Position numbers and translations under genes: made by a program
In this document: positions 15,378 through 24,125 of the stretch, in pieces
Layout: every line of letters begins with the position of its first letter
Position numbering within the stretch: position 1 is the first letter of the stretch
Notes under the pieces: model-generated
The model's input: the letters and a program-made list of their open reading frames with translations, nothing else
Database searches by the model: none
What the model was told of the DNA's origin: nothing
IMG/VR virus record: IMGVR_UViG_3300032242_000212
Span: 1 to 26,472 of that record
Reading direction: 5' to 3' (one strand)
Origin: a virus
Length of the DNA: 26,472 nucleotides

Positions 15378-16958
15378 TTAATCAAGTTTAATTACTTTTG
15401 GCGCTGGGGCGGGAGAGCCTCCAAACATTCTACTGAAGAATCCCGGCTCTTCTTTTGGGGTTGGTTTTGGTTCACGTTGGACTGGAGGAGGAAGTCTCAT
15501 CCCTGGAGCATAGTGAGTAATTGCAATATTTCTGGCTGCTTCCAAAATATTGTAATAATCATCACTGTTAATTTCTACATTTTCCAATTTCTTCAAAATA
15601 GTTTGATACCCCTTGTCTCCATTTATTTTGGCTTGAGTTTGCTGATCAAGTTTTTCTTCTTTTGATGGCTTGGTTGCTTCAGCTAAATCATCTTGAGCTT
15701 TGCGATGAGCCGCTTCACTTGCGTAATTAGCTCCCATCATCCTATTTCTTTGGCGCTCAATATCTGCTTGAGTGGCGTTGTGAGAAATCATTTCTTGTAA
15801 TTTAAGCGCTTCATTCGTTTCAAGCTGTTTGTAATGAGCAATAGTTCCACGCATTTGTTCTTGCGCAGTGCCCGCACTAATTGCCTTCTCAGAGGCTCCA
15901 ACTTGAAGTTCTTGAATCTTACCAAGACGGTCTGCAATAGCCTTTTGATAGTTAGCGGCATCAGTAACGCGACCTTCAATTTGCGCTTTTGCATAAGCTT
16001 GACGTAGCGTTTCAATGTCGGCATTTAGCTTGCCAACTTCAATAGTTTGCTGACGCTCAAGAGCCTGCTGGGCTTGTTGGCGTTTAACATCTTCAGCCGT
16101 AAATGCGCCGTATGACTTACCAAACCCACCCATTGCCTCACCAAATCCAAGACCTTTATGGCCACGAGTAGCTTCTCCGGCTGCAATTAAGGCATTTGCC
16201 AATCCAGCAAGACCCATACGGCCTTGGCCTTCTTGGAACTGAGCCTTACTGGCTTCATTTTGAGCCTGAAGTCTCGCAGACAATTCAGCCAACTTATCGC
16301 CTGGAATTGTGTTTACAAGATTGGCTAATTCTGGATTTTTATCCAATATTTCTTTTCTTATAAGCTCTGGGTCTTTAGGCATTGGTATATCAGTATCACC
16401 CCTAATGGCTTTAGCTATGGCGGAAGTTGCTGCGCCCTCTAAGGATGCAAGTCCAGGTGCCTGCATTGCGGATACAGGAGGACCCTGACTTTGATCGGCA
16501 GCAGCCATTCCGGCGCTAGCTTCGGCTTCACCAGCTGTATCCTCATCAGTTTCACCGCCACCACCAAAAGCAACAATACCGCCGGGTGCGTAGTTAAACA
16601 TGTCATGGCGCACAGGTAGCTCAGCTAAGCCACCGCCGGCCATACTAGGTGCTGGTTGAGGCGCTTCCTGTGGAGCGGCTTGACCCATTTGAGCGGCTGG
16701 CAATTGAGCAATACCCTGCGGGCCTTGAGATCCTTGCGGAACAGCGCCCGGCATAGGTGGCGCTTTTGATTCTGACTCAAGCTTCTCTTTAACGGACTGC
16801 GTTGGAGGCTCTGCCCTGCGTTGCTCTGACATTTTGCGGCGGTTAAGCTCACCAAGAGCCATGTAAGGAGGCACCTCTGGATTCTGCCCATTTGCATAGG
16901 ACATGATCACTTGAGTAGGAAGATCCTTAAGATTTTCCTGGATTTGTATCAGATTCAT
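15378..16958 (-). CDS. Late structural/internal virion protein with coiled-coil C-terminal half, 526 aa
   Basis: Probably a minor virion protein, by context and composition; no enzyme motif is seen. The compact N-terminal segment (1-45, with LKDLPTQVIMSYANG and PYMALGELNRRK) is followed by a Pro/Gln/Ala-rich disordered region (50-105). Next is a glycine motif block at 106-135 (GGGLAELPVRHD, then FNYAPGGIVAFGGGG), an acidic linker, and a long charged helix from about 215 to 470 with coiled-coil character. The tail is Pro-rich. It lies 9 bases upstream of the giant gene and 11 bases downstream of the Gln/Ala-rich protein, with AAGG before ATG 16958. The glycine block resembles two blocks in the gene at 18107-21109. 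A role as ejection protein or chaperone for the giant protein is inferred. Confidence 0.7.
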   Translation of the reverse strand: MNLIQIQENLKDLPTQVIMSYANGQNPEVPPYMALGELNRRKMSEQRRAEPPTQSVKEKLESESKAPPMPGAVPQGSQGPQGIAQLPAAQMGQAAPQEAPQPAPSMAGGGLAELPVRHDMFNYAPGGIVAFGGGGETDEDTAGEAEASAGMAAADQSQGPPVSAMQAPGLASLEGAATSAIAKAIRGDTDIPMPKDPELIRKEILDKNPELANLVNTIPGDKLAELSARLQAQNEASKAQFQEGQGRMGLAGLANALIAAGEATRGHKGLGFGEAMGGFGKSYGAFTAEDVKRQQAQQALERQQTIEVGKLNADIETLRQAYAKAQIEGRVTDAANYQKAIADRLGKIQELQVGASEKAISAGTAQEQMRGTIAHYKQLETNEALKLQEMISHNATQADIERQRNRMMGANYASEAAHRKAQDDLAEATKPSKEEKLDQQTQAKINGDKGYQTILKKLENVEINSDDYYNILEAARNIAITHYAPGMRLPPPVQREPKPTPKEEPGFFSRMFGGSPAPAPKVIKLD

Positions 16959-16969
16959 TTTGAGTACCT

Positions 16970-18097
16970 TTATGGTCCTAAATCAAGCCCTAGTTTCTTC
17001 AAGAGCGATCCAACATCTTTGTATCCAAGCGCAGAAGCTACAGATGTAGCGCCACCCAGTGAACTTAGTAAAGCGCCCATCCCTGTTAAAGATCCGGGCG
17101 TGTTTGATACAGAGGCAACGGGTAATCCAGAGATCATGTCGCGCTGGAACTGGACCTGCTGATAAGGATACTGACGCTGCTTCTCAAACTCAGCCAAGTC
17201 AGCCGCAGTGCCCTCTGACTCAATGCCACGTTGTACAGCACCGCCGGCCAGCTGCGCGTTAAGGTTAGCCAGGTTGGCTTGATTACTCATGTTGCCCAAT
17301 TGGCCTTGAGCCTGTGCGGCACCAAGTGCAGCGTTCTGAGCATTAAGGCCAAAGTTAGAACCAAACTGTTTAGATTGCTCGGTTGCTTGTTGGCCAGACA
17401 ATCCATACTGTGCGGCTAATTGAGCCGCAGTCATACCCTGTTGAGAGCCAAACTGGGCCTCTTGGATCTTGCGTTGCTGGTCAGCGTTAAATTGCTGTTG
17501 TGCATTATTAAAGGCGGTGTTATATCCCTGGCCAGTAATATTGGCTAGGTTAGTACCAAGATTGCGTTGTGTCTCGGTATCCATAAGAGCTTGACGGCTT
17601 CCGCCAAACGCCCCTGCATTTGCCATCTTTCCAGCATTTTGCATCTGGGTAATTTGAGACTGCCTACGCGCTTCTTCTATTTGAGGATTGAGAGAAGCCT
17701 GCAAGTACGGATTCATGTACTGCTGCGCTTGTCCGGCATCAAACCCAGATCCCACTGATTTGTAAGCATCAGGCGCTTGGAATTGGTTTCCAAACGTAGT
17801 TGGGGCGTATGACATACCCGACAAGTTAGTCGCTACATTACCAGCGGTAGTAGCTGCTTGACCAATAGAGCTAGGAACCGTTAACCCAGCTAAACCTTGA
17901 AAGCCTTGCGTTTGAAGCGCAGAGGTTCCTGCCGTTAGCGGGCCTTGGTAAGCTTGATAAGGCGTATTAGCTAATGCCTGGGCTTGACCCAAGTAATTAG
18001 TAATATACGGAGATGCCCACTCTGCCAGACCTTGGGCATTAGTCCCGCCGGTAGTTAAGTTATTGTCAAGCGTAGATGTAGATACAGGATTAGCCAT
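16970..18097 (-). CDS. Gln/Ala/Asn-rich putative internal virion (ejection) protein, 375 aa
   Basis: Low-complexity, Gln/Ala/Asn/Gly-rich protein of a type I associate with uncultured podovirus genomes. The best ordered core is at about 130-210: MNPYLQASLNPQIEEARRQ, then AGAFGGSRQALMDTETQRN, then a GYNTAFNNAQQQFN helix. It is preceded by YQAYQGPLTAG near residue 47. The rest consists of alanine-rich helices with repeated AAQ/NAQ steps and a small hydrophobic C-terminal end (SALGYKDVGSLLKKLGL). No signal peptide, enzyme motif or clear membrane span is seen. AAGGAA precedes ATG 18097. The amphipathic Ala/Gln helices and position before the giant protein fit a DNA-ejection or channel-lining protein like those of P22 and T7; this is inference. 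Confidence 0.68.
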   Translation of the reverse strand: MANPVSTSTLDNNLTTGGTNAQGLAEWASPYITNYLGQAQALANTPYQAYQGPLTAGTSALQTQGFQGLAGLTVPSSIGQAATTAGNVATNLSGMSYAPTTFGNQFQAPDAYKSVGSGFDAGQAQQYMNPYLQASLNPQIEEARRQSQITQMQNAGKMANAGAFGGSRQALMDTETQRNLGTNLANITGQGYNTAFNNAQQQFNADQQRKIQEAQFGSQQGMTAAQLAAQYGLSGQQATEQSKQFGSNFGLNAQNAALGAAQAQGQLGNMSNQANLANLNAQLAGGAVQRGIESEGTAADLAEFEKQRQYPYQQVQFQRDMISGLPVASVSNTPGSLTGMGALLSSLGGATSVASALGYKDVGSLLKKLGLDLGP

Positions 18098-18106
18098 GAT
18101 CGTTCC

Positions 18107-21100
18107 TTATGCTGGCAGGTACTTTGCCGCTTTTGTATTAGCAGCTACATTTTTTGTAGCTCTACGAACTCGTTGGATTCGGTCCATCATCTCATACAGG
18201 CGTTTGGCGCCTGCATCTGTAGAACCATTTCCTAGCTCGGAAACAATTCTTGCTGGTATAACAAACTCGCCATCAGCAAGGCGGGCGGGTTGTTTTTGGC
18301 CAATTGTAGCGGGGATACTATCGGATACACCATCTCCTGGCCCTTTAAGTAGCCTACCGCCGTCAGAGTAAGAGCCAAGGTTATACATACCGCCTTGAGC
18401 CAGTGCAGTAATGCCGCCGCCTTGGGCATAGCGTGAACGAAGCAAACCACCATGCGCAGCCATGCTGCCGCTGTGATCTCCTGTATCCGCAGTTCTAGTT
18501 AAAGAGTTTTCATAGCCGCCACCAATTTCTGAACGGGGTCCGATGTTTTGAGAAGCGGTGCGATCTGCCGCTGACTGTTCATTTGCCGCTGCAATAGCAG
18601 CACGCGTATCATCATCAAAAGGATTGCGTTGAATTTTTGTTCCGGGCGTACCTGCGCCAGCTTCTAAAGCATTTTTTAGTTGGCGGGCTTCCTCTGCACG
18701 AGCTAAGATTGCACGTTGTGCTTCCATCTGCCCCGGATCAAACTTATTTTGGATCATTCCCGGCAAGGTCATCCCCCAACCAGTTAAAACTGCATCTTGC
18801 ACTTTAGCCATGCCAGGGTTGTCTGCAAAATATGCAGCTTTTTGTTCTGGTGTTTGATTGTGCCAAGCAGTAGGATCGTTCTTTATTTCCCTTTGAGCCA
18901 TCCCCGCGCTACCGCCTACGTTATTCCACTCAGGACCTTTGGAGCGAGGAAGCGTCATTCCATAAGGATCTGTATAGTCCACTGGTGAACTAATACTTTT
19001 AATCCCAGCTTGATCAGTAAGTCCAGCAAGAGAAACGGAATAAGGGTCAGTAAAGTCTGCCGACGAACCATTTCCTACCGGGCTATACAACTGTTTAATA
19101 ATATATGGATAATTAGGATCATTAGGATCAAGTGGCAACTCATTTGGCTTTTTACCTTGCGCTACTAATTGGCGTAGTTGGTCCATTGATACCCCGCTAA
19201 CCGTAGGTTGCAATGATTGAATAACGCCAGCAGCACCGCCATCAGCTAACGAAGCAATACCGCCGTCAGCATAATGTGAACGCAGTAGTCCGCCATGAGC
19301 AACACCACTACCCCGTCCTTCACCAAAACCACCGGTAAAGTTTCCACTGGAATTACCAGTAAGACCCTCGGCAGTGCCAGCAGGCCCTATTGAATACCCA
19401 GAAATAGGATTAGATCGATTGTCTGTTTGATTATCTGTTGATAATTTATTTTGCTCTGCAATTCTTAAACCAACAGCGCCTTCATGACCATAATTGGAGT
19501 CAACATTTTTAGCAATTGCGTCAGAAAGAGTTGTAAGTCCAAGATTACCAAGGAATGCGGCAGCTCTATTTGCGGCCGATGCCGCGCCAGTAGTTACGCC
19601 ACTATCACCTAAAGCATTAGTAGTTGCACCAGCATAACCACCAGAACCTATGCCGGAATCACCGCTTCTATATCCACCACCACCCCTGTTATTCCATTGG
19701 GCGCGCGCTAACTCTTCAGCAGTTAATGAATCTAGCGCCGTATTAGAAGCTGATTGATCTGCTGATGTTGCGGCAGTAGGCGCAGTAATTGGCTTATACA
19801 ACAGAGGATTGAAGTAAGTAATACCACCTTGTCCAGGTCGATATAACTTACCGCCTGTTGCATCTTTCTCCAACATCTTAGTTAGGTAATCCGTCTGGGT
19901 TCTGTCAGCAGTAACACCGCCAATGTCGTATCGTTGAGTCATCATCAAACCTCCATCTGCCGCTTTTTGGGCATAATTAGAAACGTATTGTTTATTTGGG
20001 CTGTCATAAGGTAATGCCATATTGCTAGCGCCTAATGCAGAAACAGGCGCAGGTGTATCATTTTTCTTATTCATCATCTCCAGCATAGCAATAAGCTTGA
20101 GAAGTTGATTGGGGTCAGATTGAGTTTTTTCCTCTGAATCGCCACTTAAAAGATCTTTACCTTTTTTAAGGATGTCTTTAGTTGTAAGCCCACTTGAGGC
20201 TCCAGTTTCTGCTCCAGATCCAATCTTTGCAGGATCAAATAAACCAGACTCTTTTGCAGCTTCACTTACACCATAGCCTGGAGTACCCAAACCAGACTCA
20301 ATTGCAGCCGGTGTTAAATGGCTTGCCGCCTCCACAGAAGCAATTTCTGGCGCAACAGATTCAGCCGCTGCCGGGATTACTGCCTCGGCTGCTGCCCCTG
20401 GTAAAACAGAAGAGCCGGCACTTGGGATAACAGCTTCAGCGCCAAATGGCATTCCCATGAAATACATTCCCGCCATGCCGGCCATCGCCAGTCCCAGAGG
20501 GCTTTTAAGAACATCTCCAATAGCATTGCCTACTGGGCGAAGTACATCACCGAGAAAGTCGCCAACGCCTTTTAAGCCGTTACCAAGATCATCCAGAACA
20601 TTAAACTCAGGCAATCCAGTCTCTGGATTTAATGTGCCAATACCACCTTTAGAGCGCAATAGCTCTGCCTCTTTAGGGCTGATATGAGCCAGCATGGTGT
20701 CTTTGCCACGGCCCTGCTCTTTCATGTGCTGAGCAACATCTGCAATACCACCAGCGGCCATCCCGCGATCTTGTTGTGCGCGAGCAATGCTTAAAGCAAA
20801 TACAGACAGAAACTTAGGGTCGTAGTTCTCAGGAAAAACATTTGGCGGCAATGAGCCTTTTGCAGCAAGCTTAGCTATAGCCTGCTTATATTGAGATTTG
20901 TGGTCTTTAAGATATTGAGTAAGTTGCAACAATAAGCCAAGCGTCTTGCTATCTAGCTTATTTAACATTGGAGCAATACGATCCAACGCTTGATTAACCG
21001 CCTGCGAAGCCGCTGGATTAGACTTAGCCACGGTTTGCTGCATTGCACCATAGGACTCATTCAGGCTCATTGGCCTGCGCAGAGACGTAATTCCTTGGTT

Positions 21101-21109
21101 AGATGCCAT
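18107..21109 (-). CDS. Large glycine-rich late protein with repeated YAxGG modules and a GPGDG C-terminus, 1000 aa
   Basis: A 1000-residue late protein, mostly Gly/Ala/Ser-rich and disordered. The N-terminal 110 residues are helical. Residues about 118-170 carry AAGGIADVAQHM, LAHISPKEAELL and LNPETGLPEF, and a hydrophobic glycine stretch lies near 203-245. Two similar blocks, LLRSHYADGGIASLADGG (about 607-624) and LLRSRYAQGGGITALAQGG (about 885-903), precede a C-terminal module: GPGDGVSDSIPATI (about 923-936), QPARLADGEFVIP and a basic helix. The C-terminal module resembles sequences in tape-measure and internal proteins of many phages. GAGGAAA precedes ATG 21109. It is probably an internal virion or ejection protein; enzyme activity is not evident. 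Confidence 0.7.
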   Translation of the reverse strand: MASNQGITSLRRPMSLNESYGAMQQTVAKSNPAASQAVNQALDRIAPMLNKLDSKTLGLLLQLTQYLKDHKSQYKQAIAKLAAKGSLPPNVFPENYDPKFLSVFALSIARAQQDRGMAAGGIADVAQHMKEQGRGKDTMLAHISPKEAELLRSKGGIGTLNPETGLPEFNVLDDLGNGLKGVGDFLGDVLRPVGNAIGDVLKSPLGLAMAGMAGMYFMGMPFGAEAVIPSAGSSVLPGAAAEAVIPAAAESVAPEIASVEAASHLTPAAIESGLGTPGYGVSEAAKESGLFDPAKIGSGAETGASSGLTTKDILKKGKDLLSGDSEEKTQSDPNQLLKLIAMLEMMNKKNDTPAPVSALGASNMALPYDSPNKQYVSNYAQKAADGGLMMTQRYDIGGVTADRTQTDYLTKMLEKDATGGKLYRPGQGGITYFNPLLYKPITAPTAATSADQSASNTALDSLTAEELARAQWNNRGGGGYRSGDSGIGSGGYAGATTNALGDSGVTTGAASAANRAAAFLGNLGLTTLSDAIAKNVDSNYGHEGAVGLRIAEQNKLSTDNQTDNRSNPISGYSIGPAGTAEGLTGNSSGNFTGGFGEGRGSGVAHGGLLRSHYADGGIASLADGGAAGVIQSLQPTVSGVSMDQLRQLVAQGKKPNELPLDPNDPNYPYIIKQLYSPVGNGSSADFTDPYSVSLAGLTDQAGIKSISSPVDYTDPYGMTLPRSKGPEWNNVGGSAGMAQREIKNDPTAWHNQTPEQKAAYFADNPGMAKVQDAVLTGWGMTLPGMIQNKFDPGQMEAQRAILARAEEARQLKNALEAGAGTPGTKIQRNPFDDDTRAAIAAANEQSAADRTASQNIGPRSEIGGGYENSLTRTADTGDHSGSMAAHGGLLRSRYAQGGGITALAQGGMYNLGSYSDGGRLLKGPGDGVSDSIPATIGQKQPARLADGEFVIPARIVSELGNGSTDAGAKRLYEMMDRIQRVRRATKNVAANTKAAKYLPA
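18361..18464 (-). repeat. Diverged repeat module, copy B (LLRSRYAQGG type)
   Basis: Encodes AAHGGLLRSRYAQGGG followed by ITALAQGG and a YSDGG turn within the 1000-aa late protein. It is similar in order and sequence to the block at 19235-19300. The DNA copies are clearly diverged, so this is a protein-level repeat rather than a recent duplication. Confidence 0.7.
19235..19300 (-). repeat. Diverged repeat module, copy A (LLRSHYADGG type)
   Basis: Encodes AHGGLLRSHYADGGIASLADGG. It matches copy B (18361-18464) at HGGLLRSxYAxGG and the following I-x-x-L-A-x-GG. A shorter relative (FNYAPGGIVAFGGGG) is encoded at about 16554-16597 in the neighbouring 526-aa protein gene. Confidence 0.7.
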
Positions 21110-21144
21110 ACATTTTCCTCAAATCTTTGCAAATAATATCATTG

Positions 21145-21495
21145 TTAGCCAACTTTCCAATTGGTTCCATCAGAATAAACAGGCACTGCAACAACTCCAC
21201 CTGCTGTTACAGTTGATCCAAATGTTGGTGCTAATGCATCCGATACAAATGATCTTGCTCCAATTCCAACTACTGATGCGCTTGGTAGCGTAGCTACTGT
21301 ATACACAGTTAGTGCAGGTATATAACCTAAACTTATACTTATCTGGCTAATAATTTTGTCTATTTGATTAAAGTATAGACGTAACACATTATTTAGTTGA
21401 TTAATGTAATTAACATCATACTGCTCCGTAGCAGCAGGTAAACGTGGCGCCACTACCTGACTTAAAGCTTTATCTGATGTAACAATAAATGTCAT
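21145..21495 (-). CDS. Small distal structural protein, 116 aa
   Basis: Two-part protein. The helical N-terminal half (QYDVNYINQLNNVLRLYFNQ, with a further helix to about 57) looks like a trimerisation or attachment helix. The C-terminal half (TVATLPSASVVGIGARSFVSDA, ending VYSDGTNWKVG) is a beta-rich module I associate with the ends of phage tail-fibre and head-decoration proteins. Its ATG overlaps the stop of the gp10-like gene as ATGA, so the two are probably translated together and may assemble together. A 35-bp gap, the longest in the window, separates it from the next gene. Confidence 0.65.
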   Translation of the reverse strand: MTFIVTSDKALSQVVAPRLPAATEQYDVNYINQLNNVLRLYFNQIDKIISQISISLGYIPALTVYTVATLPSASVVGIGARSFVSDALAPTFGSTVTAGGVVAVPVYSDGTNWKVG

Positions 21496-23645
21496 CGTCT
21501 TCCATCCGGTCTAATATCAATACGGGGTGAACCTAACTGCCATTGCGTGCCAATCTTATTGGAGGTAATACGCATAGACATCTGCCGGCCACGAACACGA
21601 ATATAGACTTGTCCCGTAAACGTATCCAGGTCTATTGGGTAAGTTTGGGTTGCAGTTACAACCTGGGATGCATCATCACTAGTTCCACCAATTGACTTAG
21701 GGTTGTTATATCCTGATCCAGAGTTTTGGAGAGGAAGCAATTGCATTGTTAACGCAGGTGTAGTTCCATCAGTAGATCCACGGAAGGTCAAGTCAGGAAC
21801 CATTCTCCAAACAAATGCCATATTGTGGCCATCTCCAATATCGTACTGAGATGATGTTATCGTTGCTGTAATAGGCAAAGTTGTACCGGTTTCATTGTCA
21901 TCTACGCCATATTCATGCTGAACAATGTTATAGCTATAAGTAGCTGCAAGAGGGTAATTGCGCAATCCAGTATCCAGCCATGCTGTGCGTTGCATATTTC
22001 CATAGTACCAAGTGTCCTCAAGGTAGTTATAAATGACGTACCTGTCAACTATGTTATTGGGGTTTGATATTGTGTTGGTTCCGTCTGGCCCTGTGATTGA
22101 GCAATAGAAGAACCAAACTTCATTAAAGCCTTCGTTGGTGCTGGCAAATACTTGGTCAGACTGGATTAAGTTTATGTTCTCGTAAATGAATTGGCGCAAG
22201 TCGCAGCGCAGGGTTTGAACCCGTCCATCGTATTTGTAGAACTTATCCACGCCCATCCAGTAGCTAACGCCAGAAGCCATAGCCGCCGCATTAGGACCAA
22301 TAATTGATATGTTGTCGGCAAGAAGCTGCGTACTCCAAACAACGGGCGGTCCCAGGTATTGCAACGAATACAGAGATTGGTCCGTCCAAACCACAATCTC
22401 TTGTCGGCTTTGTAGGGTAGTGACAATCTTAGATCCATGGGATAAACGAACACTACCAGCCTGGTTAGTTGCAGCTGGATACCATGTAGTCAAAGACTCT
22501 TGGTCCGACCAGCGGATAAGCATTGGATCAAGTACTGTACTGCCATAGTCGTTAGTACCAAACACAATCAAGAACCGGCTTGCATCAGAAACGGTAAATG
22601 TGTTTTGGACAATTGGCGTATATCCGTCAGCGCCGGGTAAGGTGGAAAGAAGCGTGCCCCTTGGGGAAACGGACTGAACCCCCGACTGGGTTCCTGAAGT
22701 GTTAATGTTTGCGCCGCCAGAAGTCGCAGCTACGTTAAAAGAAGCAGCATTAATGTACTTAACGTAGTACGTTACCCCGGGTAACAAGCCAGTCGGCAGC
22801 GCTCCAGTTGTGGAAAACGTGATTGGCGTACCGTCAGCCAGCCCAAGTCCGCAGCTTACAACGCAAGGCGAGGCAATAGTCATGGTAACTACTGAACCCG
22901 CAAAACCTAAAGTTGCATTCCAGTAATATATTGGGAATCCACGAGGGCCATAGATTAAGTTCTGTCCCCAGTTAATTTGGTTCCAAATGCGCACTCCGGT
23001 GGTCGATATAGTTACTGGCCCGCCATTACCCCAAGTACCCGCATTCCAAGTGCCAGCACCCCAGCCTTCAGTTGGGATGTACGTAGAAGATCCTGTAGTT
23101 ACCTGGTAGACGGCATAAACAGTACCGCCGCCAGTTGCGGAGGATGTGGCTGTACCGGCAACACGGATGGTGTATGTTGTGGCAGATATAAAAGTAAGCT
23201 GGTACTCGCCTAAAACCGTAATGCCACCAACAGCTGAAGAATTATAAAAAGTAACAAAGTCGCCGTTAGAAAATCCCGGAGATGCCGTAACAGTTACCGT
23301 TGTATACCCTCCAGAATTTGTGGCTGTACTGGTTGTAAACGGGTTGGTTAAAGTATTTTCGGTTCGGATCGGGGTGATGTCGTAGTACGCACCGCCGTTT
23401 TCAACGTAAAACTTATTGGACGTTCCGATACCTAATAGGTTCTGCCCAGCCAGGGTTACCCAGTTCCACAAAGAACGGCAAATACCTATAAAAACATTCT
23501 GAGAAATACGCTGCCAGCCACCAATCTTTTCGGGCGTGCCCTGGCGAAACCGAACTTTATCGGACTCATACCATCCGCCCTCGTTGGTGTACCGAGTGTT
23601 TTCCCTGTTAACCCCAGGCTTGAGAGTTAGCTTTTGTAAAGGCAT
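21492..23645 (-). CDS. P22 gp10-like tail stabilisation protein
   Basis: Probable short-tail hub/stabilisation protein that closes the portal and carries tail parts. The N-terminus has the recognisable start of this group: LTLKPGVNRENTRY, GGWYESDKVRFRQGTPEKIG (24-43), then repeated beta blades (LAGQNLLGIGTSNKFYVENG, RFLIVFGTNDYG, EIVVWTDQSLYSLQYLG). Two inserted beta modules are visible. One at about 100-180 (PGFSNGDFVTFYN, then ATTYTIRVAGTATSSATGGG) resembles the FCCH-type module found in phage tail proteins. The other, near 250-330, has the LLPGVTYYVKYINAASFNV pattern. The length, 717 aa, is longer than P22 gp10, consistent with the insertions. AGGA precedes ATG 23645. The assignment rests on N-terminal and repeat similarity. 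Confidence 0.72.
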   Translation of the reverse strand: MPLQKLTLKPGVNRENTRYTNEGGWYESDKVRFRQGTPEKIGGWQRISQNVFIGICRSLWNWVTLAGQNLLGIGTSNKFYVENGGAYYDITPIRTENTLTNPFTTSTATNSGGYTTVTVTASPGFSNGDFVTFYNSSAVGGITVLGEYQLTFISATTYTIRVAGTATSSATGGGTVYAVYQVTTGSSTYIPTEGWGAGTWNAGTWGNGGPVTISTTGVRIWNQINWGQNLIYGPRGFPIYYWNATLGFAGSVVTMTIASPCVVSCGLGLADGTPITFSTTGALPTGLLPGVTYYVKYINAASFNVAATSGGANINTSGTQSGVQSVSPRGTLLSTLPGADGYTPIVQNTFTVSDASRFLIVFGTNDYGSTVLDPMLIRWSDQESLTTWYPAATNQAGSVRLSHGSKIVTTLQSRQEIVVWTDQSLYSLQYLGPPVVWSTQLLADNISIIGPNAAAMASGVSYWMGVDKFYKYDGRVQTLRCDLRQFIYENINLIQSDQVFASTNEGFNEVWFFYCSITGPDGTNTISNPNNIVDRYVIYNYLEDTWYYGNMQRTAWLDTGLRNYPLAATYSYNIVQHEYGVDDNETGTTLPITATITSSQYDIGDGHNMAFVWRMVPDLTFRGSTDGTTPALTMQLLPLQNSGSGYNNPKSIGGTSDDASQVVTATQTYPIDLDTFTGQVYIRVRGRQMSMRITSNKIGTQWQLGSPRIDIRPDGRR

Positions 23646-23648
23646 CGG

Positions 23649-24125
23649 TCATCCTAAAAATAGGGCACGTTCATCAATGCGGCGGTTTTGCAACCCTTTA
23701 AGGATTTTACCCCCAGCCATGCAATACTTCAAGAATTCTTCAGCAGCGCCATCTTTGTCCCCGCGAAGCAGTTTTTGGCGAAGCGTACTACGCTGGAGTG
23801 TCCCAAGGCCCACGTTAAAAGAGAAGCTGACAAGCCCATCAAACATACCCTGTGTAAGCATAACAGGGCAGAACTTCTCCACTCCTCGCTCAAAACGCTG
23901 TAGGTCTGCTGCAAGAATTCCATTGACTTCCTCCATAGTGAAAACCCTATCATCCTCTGGTCGCAGCGGAAATGCGCCTCGCTCCTCCAGCTTTATCTTG
24001 CCCTGCTCTGGGTATAGCACATGGCCCACGCCGACAGTCCACAACTTAGCTGGGCAGCGGTAAGGGCGCTGTTTCACGCCTTCATGGTGGCGTATGACCC
24101 CAAGGGCTTTTTCGGAAGTCTTCAT
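23649..24125 (-). CDS. Endolysin, GH24 (T4-type) lysozyme
   Basis: Muramidase that cleaves the sugar backbone of peptidoglycan at lysis. With ATG 24125 the product is 158 aa and shows the GH24 catalytic arrangement Glu15-x8-Cys24-x5-Thr30 (HHEGVKQRPYRCPAKLWTVG). Cysteine takes the place of the T4 aspartate, as in many phage lysozymes. VGVGH follows, then FVSFSFNVGLG-like helices and a C-terminal RRIDERALFLG. The in-frame upstream ATG at 24197 lies inside the preceding gene; ATG 24125 overlaps that gene's stop as ATGA. No signal or SAR segment is present at this start, so export should depend on a holin. Confidence 0.9.
   Translation of the reverse strand: MKTSEKALGVIRHHEGVKQRPYRCPAKLWTVGVGHVLYPEQGKIKLEERGAFPLRPEDDRVFTMEEVNGILAADLQRFERGVEKFCPVMLTQGMFDGLVSFSFNVGLGTLQRSTLRQKLLRGDKDGAAEEFLKYCMAGGKILKGLQNRRIDERALFLG

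Noticed and set aside
23536-24063. 175-codon + strand frame opposite the gp10-like and lysozyme genes
   Set aside because: Both antisense partners are well supported by catalytic and family motifs. This frame crosses their boundary and looks like shadow sequence (Arg/Ser/Pro-rich).
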